Shown: one piece after another, positions 15,747 through 25,299 of the stretch
Numbering within the stretch: the stretch's first letter is position 1
Layout of the letters: each line of letters starts with the position of its first letter
Assembly (NCBI RefSeq): GCF_001956855.1
Contig: NZ_MTHD01000009.1
Coordinates: forward strand, 1 to 39,486
Length of the DNA: 39,486 nucleotides
Reading direction: 5' to 3'
Source: Azonexus hydrophilus
Lineage (GTDB): Bacteria; Pseudomonadota; Gammaproteobacteria; Burkholderiales; Rhodocyclaceae
The notes under the pieces: model-generated
Seen by the model: only the letters and a program-made list of their open reading frames with translations
What the model was told of the DNA's origin: nothing
Database searches by the model: none
Made by a program: the position numbers and the translations under genes

Positions 15747-17393
15747 TCAGACACGAAAACGGGCGACGGAACCCTTCAAATCGCTGGCCAGCGATTTGAG
15801 TCGCTCGGCAGCGACTGAGGTTTGCCGGGCACGAACGCTGTTCTCCTCGGCCATGTGGGCGATCCGTTCAACGCCCTGGGCAATTTCCTGGGCGGCCACC
15901 GACTGTTCGTCGAGGGCACTGCCAATATCGTCGACGGTCGTTGCCACCCGGTTTGCACCGTCCTGAATGCCGATGATCGAATCTCCTGCCTGTTGCGCGA
16001 GATCCACCCCGGTGCCGACGCGATTGACGCCACTTTCCATTTCCTGTGCCGCGTGGCGGGCACCGGACTGCACCTTTTCGATGACGCTGGCGATCGACTG
16101 GGTCGATTTCGAGGTGCGTTCGGCGAGTTTTCTCACCTCGTCGGCAACGACGGCAAAACCACGTCCCTGCTCACCAGCCCGAGCCGCCTCGATGGCGGCA
16201 TTCAGCGCCAACAGATTGGTCTGATCGGCAACATCACGGATCACATCAACGATGGCCGAAATTTCCCGGGAGTAATTTTCCAGTTCGCGAATCGAATGCG
16301 CCGCGTCGTTGACCGCCGTTGCCACCTGTCGCATTTCGTTGCTGGTCGAATGCACCACCGCGCCACCGGTGCGTGAGGCCTCGCCGGCACTGGCTGCCAC
16401 ATGACGGGCCTCGCGGGCATGATCGCGCACCTGATCGATGGAAACCGACATTTCCTCGACGGCGGCAGCCATCCCCGAGGCGGCTTCGCTTTGTGCGGTG
16501 GTGGCCGCGGCCGAAGCCTGGGCGGCAGTAGACATTTCAATGGCCGCGCAGGCCAGATCGTCGGCGCTGCGCTGCGAGGCACTGACCATGGTGCGCAGAC
16601 TGTCCTGCATCAGCGCGAATGCAGCCAGCAAGCGCCCGGCTTCATCACGTCCACCGGTGGGAACCGGACGGTTGAGCTCACCGTTGGCGATCGCCTCAGC
16701 CACGCTCACCGCTTGGTTGATGGGATGGGTGATCGTGCGCGCCAGCCACCAGGCGTAGACCCCGAGGCCGAGAAGGCCGCCCAGACCCACCAAAGCCAAA
16801 ACGATCAGATCGGTGCGGAAATCGCGTTGCTCTTCCTCGAAAAGGGCTTTCGCGGTCTTTGCCTGATAGATCGCCAGGGCATCAAGCGCCTCTCTGACCG
16901 CCTTGCCTTCATCCAGTGTGGCGGCGAGCAAGGCCCGGGATACTTCCGGAGCGTAATCTTCCGCCTTGATGCGCTCGAACAGGGGGCGCACCCGCTCAAT
17001 CCACGCCGAGCGCTTGCTGGCGAAATCGGTTGCAAGGCGCTTTTCCTCCTCGCTCAGGTTGGTTGCCATATATTTGTTCCAGAGCGCGTTGATCTCGGCG
17101 CTACGGCGTTCGAAATTGGCGAAATGCTCACTCAATGGCTGGCCGTGCGCGCCGGACAAGGGGGAACGGGGGTCGCGCTGCAGGATCAGCAGGATTTCCT
17201 TCTCGTTGGCGGCGCGCAGTTCGGCCAGGCGAAAGAGATCAACCAGCGGTACAGTTCGATCCTCATAAACTGAATTAAGCGCATCGACAGCCTTTTTTCC
17301 GCCCAGCAGACCAACGGCTGCAATGGTGACGAGCAACAACCCGGCAAAGACAGTAAAAGCAGCCAGACGGGCACTGATGGAGTGAAATGACAT
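15747..17393 (-). CDS. Methyl-accepting chemotaxis protein
   Basis: The product has 548 aa. One membrane segment lies near residues 8-30 and a second near 195-217, with a four-helix-bundle-type periplasmic sensor between. HAMP follows ([20 protein letters not shown]), then the cytoplasmic coiled coil. The signalling tip is canonical ([20 protein letters not shown], then [20 protein letters not shown]). No C-terminal NWETF-type CheR pentapeptide is present. It starts 10 bp after the upstream EAL gene, with a weak ribosome-binding site. The ligand is unknown. A chemoreceptor inside a stress transposon is unusual cargo. Confidence 0.93.
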   Translation of the reverse strand: MSFHSISARLAAFTVFAGLLLVTIAAVGLLGGKKAVDALNSVYEDRTVPLVDLFRLAELRAANEKEILLILQRDPRSPLSGAHGQPLSEHFANFERRSAEINALWNKYMATNLSEEEKRLATDFASKRSAWIERVRPLFERIKAEDYAPEVSRALLAATLDEGKAVREALDALAIYQAKTAKALFEEEQRDFRTDLIVLALVGLGGLLGLGVYAWWLARTITHPINQAVSVAEAIANGELNRPVPTGGRDEAGRLLAAFALMQDSLRTMVSASQRSADDLACAAIEMSTAAQASAAATTAQSEAASGMAAAVEEMSVSIDQVRDHAREARHVAASAGEASRTGGAVVHSTSNEMRQVATAVNDAAHSIRELENYSREISAIVDVIRDVADQTNLLALNAAIEAARAGEQGRGFAVVADEVRKLAERTSKSTQSIASVIEKVQSGARHAAQEMESGVNRVGTGVDLAQQAGDSIIGIQDGANRVATTVDDIGSALDEQSVAAQEIAQGVERIAHMAEENSVRARQTSVAAERLKSLASDLKGSVARFRV

Positions 17394-17403
17394 GGTGACT
17401 AAC

Positions 17404-19086
17404 CTATAGGGAAGTTAAAAAGTTGCGGTGGAACAGTGCCGGGATTTCTACCGCCGGCAGGGCCCGGGCGAACAGCCAGCCTTGGGCCAGATGGCAGCCT
17501 TGCGCCCGAAGCCAGTCGAATTGTTCCCGGGTCTCGACGCCTTCAGCCAGGGTACGTGCTCCCAGGGCGTCGGCCATGCGGATGATGGCCGCGGCAATGG
17601 CGGCATTCTCGGCATCTTCCGGCAAGCCGCTGACAAAAGATGCATCAAGCTTCAGTAGCCCGACACGAATGTTTTTCAGGCTGGCGAGCGATGAATAGCC
17701 CGTGCCGAAATCATCGATTGCCAGATGAATGCCAGCATCGGTGAAATCATGCAGATGAGTTAGGGCGTCGATAACATCACGCATGGCCGTGCTTTCGGTT
17801 ACCTCAATCTCCAATGCCGAGGCCGCCAATCCGTGTCTGTCGAGGCAACGCCGGATCCGGACGAGCAGATGGGGGTCGCGCAACTGGATGGCCGACAGGT
17901 TGACTGCCACCCGCAAATCCACACCCTGGTCACGCCATAGGGAAGCGTCACCCAGCGCAGTTTCCAGCGCCCAGTTCCCCAGTGAGTCGATCAGTCCGCA
18001 ATCCTCGGCAACCGGAATGAATTCAGCCGGCGACACCCAACCCCAGACAGGGTGTTGCCAGCGCATCAACGCTTCGACAGAAACCATGCGGCCGGTAACG
18101 ACGTCGATTTGCGGCTGATAGTGCAAGAACAGTTCGCCTTGCGTCAGGGCGCGCCGCAGATGCGTTTCGATTTCAAGGCGTCGGTGAGCGGAACGGCCCA
18201 GGCAGGGCGTGTGAAAATTGTAGGTACTGCCCTTTTCGGACAGGGCTGGCAGCAAGGCGACAAGGGCGGCGCTCAGCAGATCCTCGGAGCTCCGACCATC
18301 GTCCGGATAACAGGCAATGCCGATGTCGCACTCGACGATCACTTCCTTGTCGCCAAACGGGAAGGGGTCAGCGAAGCGCGCCAGAATCTGTGTGGCAACC
18401 CGTTCAGCACCACGAGCGTCGGCGTGCAGGAGCAGGGCGAACTCACCATCGCTGATACGGCCCACGGAATCCTCGGCGCGGATGCTATCCAGAAGGCGTT
18501 TGGCCGCTTCCTTAGAGAGGTTTTTTGCCCCTTCCTCAAGAAAGGCATAGCGCCGTAAATCTGGAAAGCCGATCAGTAACAAGGTCAGCGGCAAGCCGTC
18601 GCGACGTGACAAGGCTATCGCCTGCGTCAGACGGTCGACAAAAAGCTGGCGATTGGCAAGCCGGGTCACCGGATCAAAATAGGCCAGTTCATGGATTTGC
18701 GCCTCAAATGCCTTGCGCTCACTGATGTCGCGCACAATTTTGAGCAGGAGCCCCCCGCGCGTATCGTCAATCAGGGATGCGCTGACTTCGACGGGAAAGC
18801 GGCGGCCGTCGGCGGTTTGATGCTCGGTCTCGAAAAACTGCTGGCCACGAAGGCGCAGATTTTCCATGTCCACCGGAAAATCAAAGCGCCCGCGCGGCGA
18901 GCGCAGACTGTCGATTGGCCTCCCAAGCAGTTCCTGGCGCGGCCAGCCGTAGGTATTGACGGCACATTCGTTGGCTTCAACGATGGTGTTGTTCGCGTCG
19001 GCCAGCAGCATGATGTCGTTGGCGGCCTGAAACAATGACTCGTATGGAATGTCTTTGGCTTTGTGCGGAAAATGCTCAGCAATCAT
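17404..19086 (-). CDS. PAS-GGDEF-EAL protein, probable c-di-GMP phosphodiesterase
   Basis: The product has 560 aa. A PAS domain lies at about 15-120 ([20 protein letters not shown]), a degenerate GGDEF domain at about 130-295 and EAL at about 305-555. The GGDEF signature is RISDGEF, so cyclase activity is unlikely. The EAL domain looks complete: [50 protein letters not shown] and [10 protein letters not shown]. This points to c-di-GMP hydrolysis tuned by the PAS sensor. AAAGGAG precedes ATG 19086. It lies 10 bp before the chemoreceptor gene, so the two may couple motility and c-di-GMP control. Confidence 0.93.
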   Translation of the reverse strand: MIAEHFPHKAKDIPYESLFQAANDIMLLADANNTIVEANECAVNTYGWPRQELLGRPIDSLRSPRGRFDFPVDMENLRLRGQQFFETEHQTADGRRFPVEVSASLIDDTRGGLLLKIVRDISERKAFEAQIHELAYFDPVTRLANRQLFVDRLTQAIALSRRDGLPLTLLLIGFPDLRRYAFLEEGAKNLSKEAAKRLLDSIRAEDSVGRISDGEFALLLHADARGAERVATQILARFADPFPFGDKEVIVECDIGIACYPDDGRSSEDLLSAALVALLPALSEKGSTYNFHTPCLGRSAHRRLEIETHLRRALTQGELFLHYQPQIDVVTGRMVSVEALMRWQHPVWGWVSPAEFIPVAEDCGLIDSLGNWALETALGDASLWRDQGVDLRVAVNLSAIQLRDPHLLVRIRRCLDRHGLAASALEIEVTESTAMRDVIDALTHLHDFTDAGIHLAIDDFGTGYSSLASLKNIRVGLLKLDASFVSGLPEDAENAAIAAAIIRMADALGARTLAEGVETREQFDWLRAQGCHLAQGWLFARALPAVEIPALFHRNFLTSL

Positions 19087-19124
19087 GTCTCGTATCTCCT
19101 TTGAGCGAGCCTGGGAAAATCCGC

Positions 19125-20084
19125 TCAGGCGCGCATCATCGACATCACCTGCGCCGCATCCAGCGTTGCCGCTTTCTGCTGGATTTGCGGCAGGTACCGG
19201 GTCTGCATCTGTTTGGCCGGGCCCAGCAGATTCTGGAAGGCGTCGCGCAACATGGCCGTATTCATGGTGCGGCCGCCAGCGTAGTAGCGTTTGGCGACCT
19301 GTCCCAGGGCATAGGTGGTGGCAAAGGAGAACGCCATGCCGACCGCAACCCCGCCGAACTTGCCCGCCGTCTTGCCGGCGGCCTTGCCGATCAGGCCACC
19401 CAGCAGTTTGCGGCCCATCTGTTCGAGATACTGCGAGGTCATCCCGACACCGGCGGCGGCGATGAATTCCTTGATATGCCCCTGATCAAGTTCGACGCCA
19501 TGCGACTTGCCGATGCCATAGACCATCTTGATCTGCAAGGGAATGATCGCCATCGACGCCCAGGACTGAGGCAGCAGTTCGAGTGCGCCGTTGAGCAGCG
19601 CGTAGTTGAGGATGGATTTGTCCAGTTCGGCATCGCTCGCCAGGGCTGGTGACGCAGCGACCGCTGCGGCGCCAGCCGCAGGGGCGAGCGGAATGACTGC
19701 GCTCGCTTGATCGGCAAGCAGGTCTGCCTCGCCTTCGATCAGGTCGGTTTCGCTCGCCGTCAATGCCAGCAGGCGTTTCAGTTCATCGAGAAAATGCCGC
19801 TCGCTGTCAATCAGACGGCCATCGGATTCGCACACGCACAAGGCCATTTCATAAGCCAGCTGGCGCTGGCTGGCGTCGGCCAGTATGGCGGTGGCCGACG
19901 CCAGCGTCAGGCGCTTGAGCAGCACGTCCTGATACAGACGGGCGAGATCCGGCGCCGCCGTCTGTTCGGCCAGGGATTCCGCGATACGCCGAATTTCCTC
20001 CCGTTCGCGATCATCCTTGTTGCTGTCGGCAAAAGCGGCGTGAATGGCTATGGCAAGAATGGCCTTGATGTTTTCCTGAGTCAT
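19125..20084 (-). CDS. TerB-like / DUF697-like membrane-associated protein
   Basis: The product has 319 aa from ATG 20084 (MTQENIKAILAIAIHAAFAD), with AAAGG upstream; the frame is open further upstream inside the ATPase gene. Residues 1-130 form a TerB-like helical domain (NKDDREREEIRRIAESLAEQ, CVCESDGRLIDSERHFLDEL). After an alanine-rich linker, residues about 185-290 resemble DUF697/YcjF membrane proteins: MVYGIGKSHGVELDQGHIKE, GLIGKAAGKTAGKFGG and ATTYALGQVAKRYYAGG. Function is unknown; a role in envelope or metal stress is inferred. It starts 4 bp after the ATPase stop, so the two are tightly coupled. Confidence 0.75.
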   Translation of the reverse strand: MTQENIKAILAIAIHAAFADSNKDDREREEIRRIAESLAEQTAAPDLARLYQDVLLKRLTLASATAILADASQRQLAYEMALCVCESDGRLIDSERHFLDELKRLLALTASETDLIEGEADLLADQASAVIPLAPAAGAAAVAASPALASDAELDKSILNYALLNGALELLPQSWASMAIIPLQIKMVYGIGKSHGVELDQGHIKEFIAAAGVGMTSQYLEQMGRKLLGGLIGKAAGKTAGKFGGVAVGMAFSFATTYALGQVAKRYYAGGRTMNTAMLRDAFQNLLGPAKQMQTRYLPQIQQKAATLDAAQVMSMMRA

Positions 20085-20088
20085 GGAT

Positions 20089-22788
20089 TTACCTTTCATG
20101 TCCGGTGGTGGCGTTGGTGTTGCTGCGGCAAACAAGCGAAACGAGCAACTTGCGTAGCTCTTCAATGAAGAGCACCGAGGAAGCCACGGCGGTTGCCAGC
20201 AGCCATTCGTTCAACGACAGATCCACCGTGTCAAAAATCACCTGTGCCGGCGCCCAATGCACCGCGACGATCTGCAGCAGGACTACGCCGGCCAGCGCCA
20301 GCCACAGCTTGCCGTTGGCGAAGAACTGCCGGTTGAAGGCACTGCCGTGTTCGGCACGGGCATTGAAGATGTTGAAGAACTGGAAGAGGACGAAGGTGGT
20401 GAAGGCCAGGGTCATCGCCTTGGCTTCGCCGGAGGCCTCTATCGCCCAGGCGTAGAGGCCGAGCGTGCCGACGGCCATGGTCGCACCGTACAGACCGATG
20501 CGCCACAGGCGCTGCACCGAGAGGATGCCGGCATCGGCCTGACGCGGCGTATCGCGCATGATGCCCGAGCGCGCCGGTTCGACACCCAGGGTCATGGCCG
20601 GCGGGCCGTCCATGATGATGTTGACCCAAAGGATCTGGATGGCAGTGAAGGGCGTGGCCAGACCGAGAAAGGGCGCGCCGAGGACAGTGAGAATCGCCCC
20701 GACATTGGTCGATAGCTGGAAACGGACGAACTTGATGATGTTCTCGTAGATGGTGCGACCTTCTTCCACGGCGCGGACGATAGAGGCAAAGTTGTCGTCG
20801 GTCAGCACCAGCGTGGCTGCTTCCTTGGTTACTTCGGTGCCGGTAATTCCCATGGCCACGCCGATGTCGGCGGTTTTCAGGGCCGGCGCGTCGTTGACCC
20901 CGTCGCCGGTCATTGCCACGACATGGCCCTTGGCTTGCAGGGCTTCGACAATGCGCATCTTGTGCTCGGGCGCGACCCGGGCGAAGACGGCACTCTTTTC
21001 GACCAGCCGGGCAATTTCGTCCTGACTCAAACCATCGAGATCGCGTCCTTCGTGAACTTCGCCCTTGAGTCCCAGTTCGCGGGCGATGGCCGCAGCCGTC
21101 GCTCGGTGGTCGCCGGTGATCATTTTCACCTGAATGCCGGCGGCGTTGCAGGTGGCGATGGCCTCCTTCGCTTCGGCCCGCGGCGGATCGATGATGCCGA
21201 CCAGCGCATTCAGGGTCAGGTCCTGCACCCAGAACAAGAGGTCGCCGGCCGGATCGAAATCCGCCGCTGGAATGACCCGGCCAGCCAGCGCCAACACGCG
21301 CAAGGCCTGATCGGCCAGCGCCTCGTTTTCGGCAACGAAGGCAGCCCGGATCGCTTCGTCGATCGGCAACGCACTGTCGCTTGTCCCGATATACGAGGAG
21401 GTGCGCGCCAGCAGCACGTCAGGAGCACCCTTGACGCACATCATGACTCGGTCGCCATCGTGGTGGAAAGTGGCCATGTACTTGGTGGCCGAGTCGAACG
21501 GAATTTCGGCGATCCGCGGCCGGTGTTCAAGCACTTCATCGGGCAGCAGCCCCGCCTTGGCCGCCAGGGTCAGCAAGGCTCCCTCGGTTGGATCGCCGAT
21601 CAGGGCGCCATCCTTGATCCGGGCATCGACGCACAAGGCCGCCGGCAACAGGACATGACCCAGTGTTGGCGCGCCGGAGGCGACGCCTTCGAAGCGGCCT
21701 TCACCGCCGTAACCCTCGCCGCTGACCAGGTAACGCTGGCCCTGGGTGTAGACGGCGCGGGCGGTCATCTGATTGAGTGTCAGCGTGCCGGTTTTGTCGG
21801 AGCAGATTACCGTCGTGCAGCCGAGAGTCTCGACTGCGGCCAGCTTCTTGACGATGGCGTTACGCTTGGCCATCCGGTGCATGCCCAGGGCCAGCGTCAC
21901 CGTCACCACCGCCGGCAGGCCTTCGGGAATGGCGGCCACGGCCAGGGCGATGGCGGTCATCGCGGTCTTGATCAGTTCATCCCCGCGCATCAGGCCCATG
22001 AAGAACATCAGGCCGACCACGACGGTGGCGATGATCGCCAGCCGCTTGCCCAGGCCATCGAGTTGAATCTGCAAGGGGGTTTCGCCTTCTGCGGTCTCGG
22101 CCAGCAGACCGGCCAGGCGCCCCATTTCGGTGTGCATCCCGGTAGCGGTTACCACGGCTTCGAGGCGGCCCCGGGTGACCACGGTGTTCATGAACACCAT
22201 GTTGTAGCGTTCTGCCAGCACCGCCGATTCCGCCACCACATCCGGCAGCTTCGCCACGGCATGGGATTCGCCGGTCAATGCCGCTTCCGCGACCTCGGCA
22301 CTGTGCGCGCTCAGCACCCGGGCATCGGCCGGAATGCGGTCGCCGGCTTCGAGCAGCAAAATGTCGCCGGGCACCAGATCAGCCGCCTCGATCTGCTGCA
22401 TCTGACCATCGCGACGCACCCGGGCGCCGGGCGCCAGCATGTTTTTCAATGCCGCTAGTGCCGCCTCCGCACGATGCTCCTGGAAAAACCCAAGGGCAGC
22501 GTTGAGCAGCACGACGATGCCGATCACGATGGCATCCTTGAAGTCACCAATCGCACCTGCCAGTACGGCAGCACCGATCAGGATCAGCACCAACAAGCTC
22601 TTGAACTGGTCGAAGAATTTCAACCAGGCGGAACGCGGTGGCTTTTCCGCCAGGCGGTTGGGGCCGTGTTCGGCTAGGCGGTTTATCACTTCCACGCTGC
22701 TCAGTCCGGCGGTCGGATTGACCGCTAGTTGCTCAATGCAGTGTTCATGGGCTTGTGCGTGCCAAGAGTCGGCCTGGTGTGTCGCCAT
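20089..22788 (-). CDS. P-type (P2A-like) cation-transporting ATPase
   Basis: The product has 899 aa, typical of Ca2+-type P2 ATPases. It has an N-terminal cation-ATPase domain (HEHCIEQLAVNPTAGLSSVE), the actuator motif ALTGES, and AAIPEGLPAVVTVTLALG in M4. The phosphorylation site is DKTGTLT (Asp331), with the hinge motifs MITGDH and TGDGVNDAPALK. M6 reads WVNIIMDGPPAMTLG. The M4 PEGL is SERCA-like, so Ca2+ or another divalent cation export is likely, but the ion is not proven. GGGAGAAACACC precedes ATG 22788. It is 26 bp after the preceding membrane-protein gene. Confidence 0.95.
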   Translation of the reverse strand: MATHQADSWHAQAHEHCIEQLAVNPTAGLSSVEVINRLAEHGPNRLAEKPPRSAWLKFFDQFKSLLVLILIGAAVLAGAIGDFKDAIVIGIVVLLNAALGFFQEHRAEAALAALKNMLAPGARVRRDGQMQQIEAADLVPGDILLLEAGDRIPADARVLSAHSAEVAEAALTGESHAVAKLPDVVAESAVLAERYNMVFMNTVVTRGRLEAVVTATGMHTEMGRLAGLLAETAEGETPLQIQLDGLGKRLAIIATVVVGLMFFMGLMRGDELIKTAMTAIALAVAAIPEGLPAVVTVTLALGMHRMAKRNAIVKKLAAVETLGCTTVICSDKTGTLTLNQMTARAVYTQGQRYLVSGEGYGGEGRFEGVASGAPTLGHVLLPAALCVDARIKDGALIGDPTEGALLTLAAKAGLLPDEVLEHRPRIAEIPFDSATKYMATFHHDGDRVMMCVKGAPDVLLARTSSYIGTSDSALPIDEAIRAAFVAENEALADQALRVLALAGRVIPAADFDPAGDLLFWVQDLTLNALVGIIDPPRAEAKEAIATCNAAGIQVKMITGDHRATAAAIARELGLKGEVHEGRDLDGLSQDEIARLVEKSAVFARVAPEHKMRIVEALQAKGHVVAMTGDGVNDAPALKTADIGVAMGITGTEVTKEAATLVLTDDNFASIVRAVEEGRTIYENIIKFVRFQLSTNVGAILTVLGAPFLGLATPFTAIQILWVNIIMDGPPAMTLGVEPARSGIMRDTPRQADAGILSVQRLWRIGLYGATMAVGTLGLYAWAIEASGEAKAMTLAFTTFVLFQFFNIFNARAEHGSAFNRQFFANGKLWLALAGVVLLQIVAVHWAPAQVIFDTVDLSLNEWLLATAVASSVLFIEELRKLLVSLVCRSNTNATTGHER

Positions 22789-22814
22789 GGTGTTTCTCCC
22801 TTATGTGGCGCCAA

Positions 22815-23399
22815 TCATGGCTGCCGAGTCGTGATGCTTACCAAAACCCTGTTTTCTTTCTGCTGCACGAAGGTTACGCCAATACGTTCTTCTCCCTTGT
22901 GGTAATCATGGCGCTCCTCGCTTGGTGTGGCGGCGAGGAGTTCCTGTCGATAACCATGCTCGGCAAAGCCCTTGGCATAATGGTCCAGGACCGCTGCCAG
23001 ATCAGCCTTTCCTTCGTAACGTACCGTGATGCCTTGATCTTCACGTTGCCAGTGCGTACGGGCTAGGCCAGGAAAACGCGCCACGGGAATCGGGTCGGTT
23101 CCTGAAACATCGCGGGCAGGCGGCGCCGCTTGACCGATCGCCCGCAGATCCTCGATGGCCTGGGTTGCCCCCGGCACGACTTTCTCAACTTGTTGAACGG
23201 CACTGCGCGCGACATCCGGCACAGCCGAAACCCCCTCCTGAGCCATGCCGAACAGCCATCCAGCCAAGCTGATCGTCAGCCAGACGGCCAGAATTGTGAA
23301 CATCAGGATGACGACCGAAATCAGAATCCAGGTCCGGCGGCTGATTGCAAAAATCCGGCTCGCCAGCATGCTGAACAGGGAAAGTTTGGAAAGGCTCAT
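22815..23399 (-). CDS. Single-pass membrane protein of unknown function
   Basis: The product has 194 aa. ATG 23399 (MSLSKLSLFSMLASRIFAIS) starts 1 bp after the hpf2 stop (TGAAATG), so the two are translationally coupled. One hydrophobic segment lies near 25-50 (WILISVVILMFTILAVWLTI). The rest is soluble: GVSAVPDVARSAVQQVEKVV, then a C-terminal domain with VRYEGKADLAAVLDHYAKGF and a beta-rich end (GVTFVQQKENRVLVSITT). I do not recognise a family. Its place between hpf2 and the cation ATPase suggests an envelope-stress role, without direct evidence. Confidence 0.75.
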   Translation of the reverse strand: MSLSKLSLFSMLASRIFAISRRTWILISVVILMFTILAVWLTISLAGWLFGMAQEGVSAVPDVARSAVQQVEKVVPGATQAIEDLRAIGQAAPPARDVSGTDPIPVARFPGLARTHWQREDQGITVRYEGKADLAAVLDHYAKGFAEHGYRQELLAATPSEERHDYHKGEERIGVTFVQQKENRVLVSITTRQP

Positions 23400-23400
23400 T

Positions 23401-23742
23401 TCAGTCCTCCGTCGGGCAGGATGGCGGCAACGGGCCGAACTCACGCTGTCGCGACAAGCGACGCTCCAGACTACGGGACGCCCGGTCGACGGATCGGGCG
23501 ATAGCGATCTGGAGATCATCGGCAACTTCCTCGATCACGACATCGCGCATCCGGGGTAGCGGTATTCTTAGCTGACACCGCTTATCGTTGCCACCACGCG
23601 GTCCATTGATGTCAGACAGTGTGATGACGACGCGATCTACATCTTGCTGGGCCCAATCCAGGCCAAAATTGAGGCAGCGCTCGGTATGATCACGCAAGCC
23701 TTCGCTCATTTCGATGCCTTTGGCGCGGATGTCGATCTGCAT
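23401..23742 (-). CDS. Ribosome hibernation-promoting factor (copy 2)
   Basis: The product has 113 aa. ATG 23742 (MQIDIRAKGIEMSEGLRDHT) has a strong AAGGAG upstream. HPF/RaiA features are clear: an opening strand, the helix LRDHTERCLNFGL, VDRVVITLSDINGPRGG, then RCQLRIPLPRMRDVVIEE and the last helix ARSVDRASRSLERRLSR. It binds ribosomes to prevent translation in stress. It is the first gene of the leftward operon of about ten genes and diverges from lysR2. It is more canonical than hpf1. Confidence 0.88.
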   Translation of the reverse strand: MQIDIRAKGIEMSEGLRDHTERCLNFGLDWAQQDVDRVVITLSDINGPRGGNDKRCQLRIPLPRMRDVVIEEVADDLQIAIARSVDRASRSLERRLSRQREFGPLPPSCPTED

Positions 23743-23822
23743 GTTTGCTCCTTCGTTGTGAATATGAGAGCACGATAGGAGCAAAAAATGCTTTAATAAA
23801 CACGAATTTTTATTAACAATAT

Positions 23823-23838
23823 TTCGGCAATTAACGAA
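23823..23838. promoter_or_regulatory. Candidate LysR operator between hpf2 and lysR2
   Basis: TTCG (23823-23826) and CGAA (23835-23838) form a short dyad with an 8-nt centre, 8 bp before the lysR2 start. The whole 103-bp divergent gap is AT-rich (TTTAATAAACACGAATTTTT), so it must hold both promoters. The dyad is not identical to the one at 9263-9285, although both use TTCG/CGA half-sites. Confidence 0.3.
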
Positions 23839-23845
23839 CAGTCAC

Positions 23846-24760
23846 ATGAACCTCAAGCATCTTCGGTATTTCTGGACGGTTGCCCAGGTGGGTGGCATCA
23901 GCCGTGCTGCTGAGACGTTGAATCTCACGCCGCAGACCATTAGCGGACAGATCCGCCATCTTGAAGAGGACCTCGGGGCGGCGCTGTTTCGTCCGGCTGG
24001 ACGTGGCCTGGAACTTACCGAAGCGGGCCGGCAGGTTCTGTCCTACGCCGATGAAATCCTGCATCTGAGCGGGGAGTTGAAGCAGGCATTGTCGGCCCGC
24101 CAAAGACAACCGATCCCGGTACTGCGCATTGGCATCACGGACGTCGTCCCGAAAACATTCGCTTACCGTTTGCTGGCCCCTGTTGGCAAACTACCTGAGC
24201 CCGTTAGGCTGGTTTGCCGGGAAGGCACTATCGACATGCTGCTGGCCGAATTGGCCTTGCAGCGTCTTGACATGGTCGTGGCAGATCGTCCGATGCCGTC
24301 CGGGCTGGCCATCCGCGGGCACAGCCATAAGTTGGGGGAAAGCCCCTTGGCGTTTTTCGGGGGGGCGTCTTTGTGCGCAGAACTTGGCGATTTTCCGCAA
24401 TGCCTGAACGATGCGCCGCTGCTTCTACCGGGGGGACATTCCGCTATTCGTGGTCATATCGATCGCTGGTTGAGCGACCTGCGCTTAGTGCCGCGGCTGA
24501 TGGGCGAGTTCGACGATAGTGCATTGATGAAAGCTTTTGGGCAGGCGGGCGCTGGGTTTTTCCCGGGGCCCGCCGTTCTGAGGGATGAAATATGCACACG
24601 CTACAATACGCGCTGCATCGGCGTGGTCAATGAGATTCATGAGGGGTTCTGGGCCATAACGGCCGAGCGACGGGTTGTTCACCCGGCGATCATGACAGTC
24701 ATGGAATCCGCACGTTCAGCATTATTTCCCAGCATCACCCAGCCAGTTCCAACAACGTGA
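23846..24760 (+). CDS. LysR-family regulator, NhaR-like (copy 2)
   Basis: The product has 304 aa. The N-terminus MNLKHLRYFWTVAQVGGISR, then AAETLNLTPQTISGQIRHLE, is very close to NhaR. The ligand domain shares VADRPMPSG, LLLPGG and EFDDSALMKAFGQAGAGFFP with lysR1 (8369-9259), so the two are diverged paralogues in opposite orientation. It diverges from hpf2 and is followed after 22 bp by psiE and mscS on the same strand, which may form its own operon. Each LysR probably controls the neighbouring HPF operon. Confidence 0.92.
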   Translation: MNLKHLRYFWTVAQVGGISRAAETLNLTPQTISGQIRHLEEDLGAALFRPAGRGLELTEAGRQVLSYADEILHLSGELKQALSARQRQPIPVLRIGITDVVPKTFAYRLLAPVGKLPEPVRLVCREGTIDMLLAELALQRLDMVVADRPMPSGLAIRGHSHKLGESPLAFFGGASLCAELGDFPQCLNDAPLLLPGGHSAIRGHIDRWLSDLRLVPRLMGEFDDSALMKAFGQAGAGFFPGPAVLRDEICTRYNTRCIGVVNEIHEGFWAITAERRVVHPAIMTVMESARSALFPSITQPVPTT

Positions 24761-24782
24761 GTTTCCTCAATCGGCAGCCATC

Positions 24783-25247
24783 ATGCAAACAAACGAACAG
24801 TCAAATCACCAAACACAGGATCCTGTACTGTCCTTCTTCAACAGGGTAATCTCCCAAGTTGCACGCGTACTCGCTGCGGTCATGGTAATGGTCATCATCT
24901 GGGGCGTGGCGGATGTGGTCTATGTGCTTTACCAGCGCTTGATGGCACCGCCATTCATGCTGCTTGAAATCAAGGATATTCTCGCAACCTTCGGTGCATT
25001 CATGGCAGTGCTGATCGCAGTTGAAATATTTCACAACATCATTCTTTATGTCGAAGACAACCATAACCGGCAACTGGCCGTTGAGATTGTCCTCGGGACG
25101 GCTCTGATGGCCATTGCTCGCAAGGTCATCGTGCTGGACTTCAACGAGGTGGGGGCTGAGCATGTCTATGCAACAGCCGCGGTAACGCTGGCATTGTCCG
25201 TGGGATACTACTTGATCGTTATCCGGAGAAAAGGCTCGAATTCGTGA
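24783..25247 (+). CDS. psiE: PsiE-family membrane protein
   Basis: The product has 154 aa with four hydrophobic segments. They begin RVLAAVMVMVIIWGVADVVY, FGAFMAVLIAVEIFHNIILY, VEIVLGTALMAIARKVIVLD and YATAAVTLALSVGYYLIVIR. The pattern matches phosphate-starvation-inducible PsiE proteins, whose role is unclear. PsiE-like genes also appear in mobile heat-resistance islands of other proteobacteria. ATG 24783 has only a weak ribosome-binding site. It lies between lysR2 and mscS. Confidence 0.88.
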   Translation: MQTNEQSNHQTQDPVLSFFNRVISQVARVLAAVMVMVIIWGVADVVYVLYQRLMAPPFMLLEIKDILATFGAFMAVLIAVEIFHNIILYVEDNHNRQLAVEIVLGTALMAIARKVIVLDFNEVGAEHVYATAAVTLALSVGYYLIVIRRKGSNS

Positions 25248-25299
25248 ATGCCAGGCTCCATTATTCCTTCTGTCAATGGCTGACCGGAGCGCCGCGTTG

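Noticed and set aside
16401..17273. 290-codon plus-strand frame opposite the chemoreceptor
   Set aside because: It is antisense to a well-supported chemoreceptor gene and has no recognisable domain or ribosome-binding site.
20923..22458. Long open frame of 511 codons on the plus strand
   Set aside because: It lies wholly opposite the P-type ATPase gene, whose motifs are complete. Its residues are low-complexity and rich in Gly, His, Gln and Arg, as expected from the antisense of a GC-rich gene.
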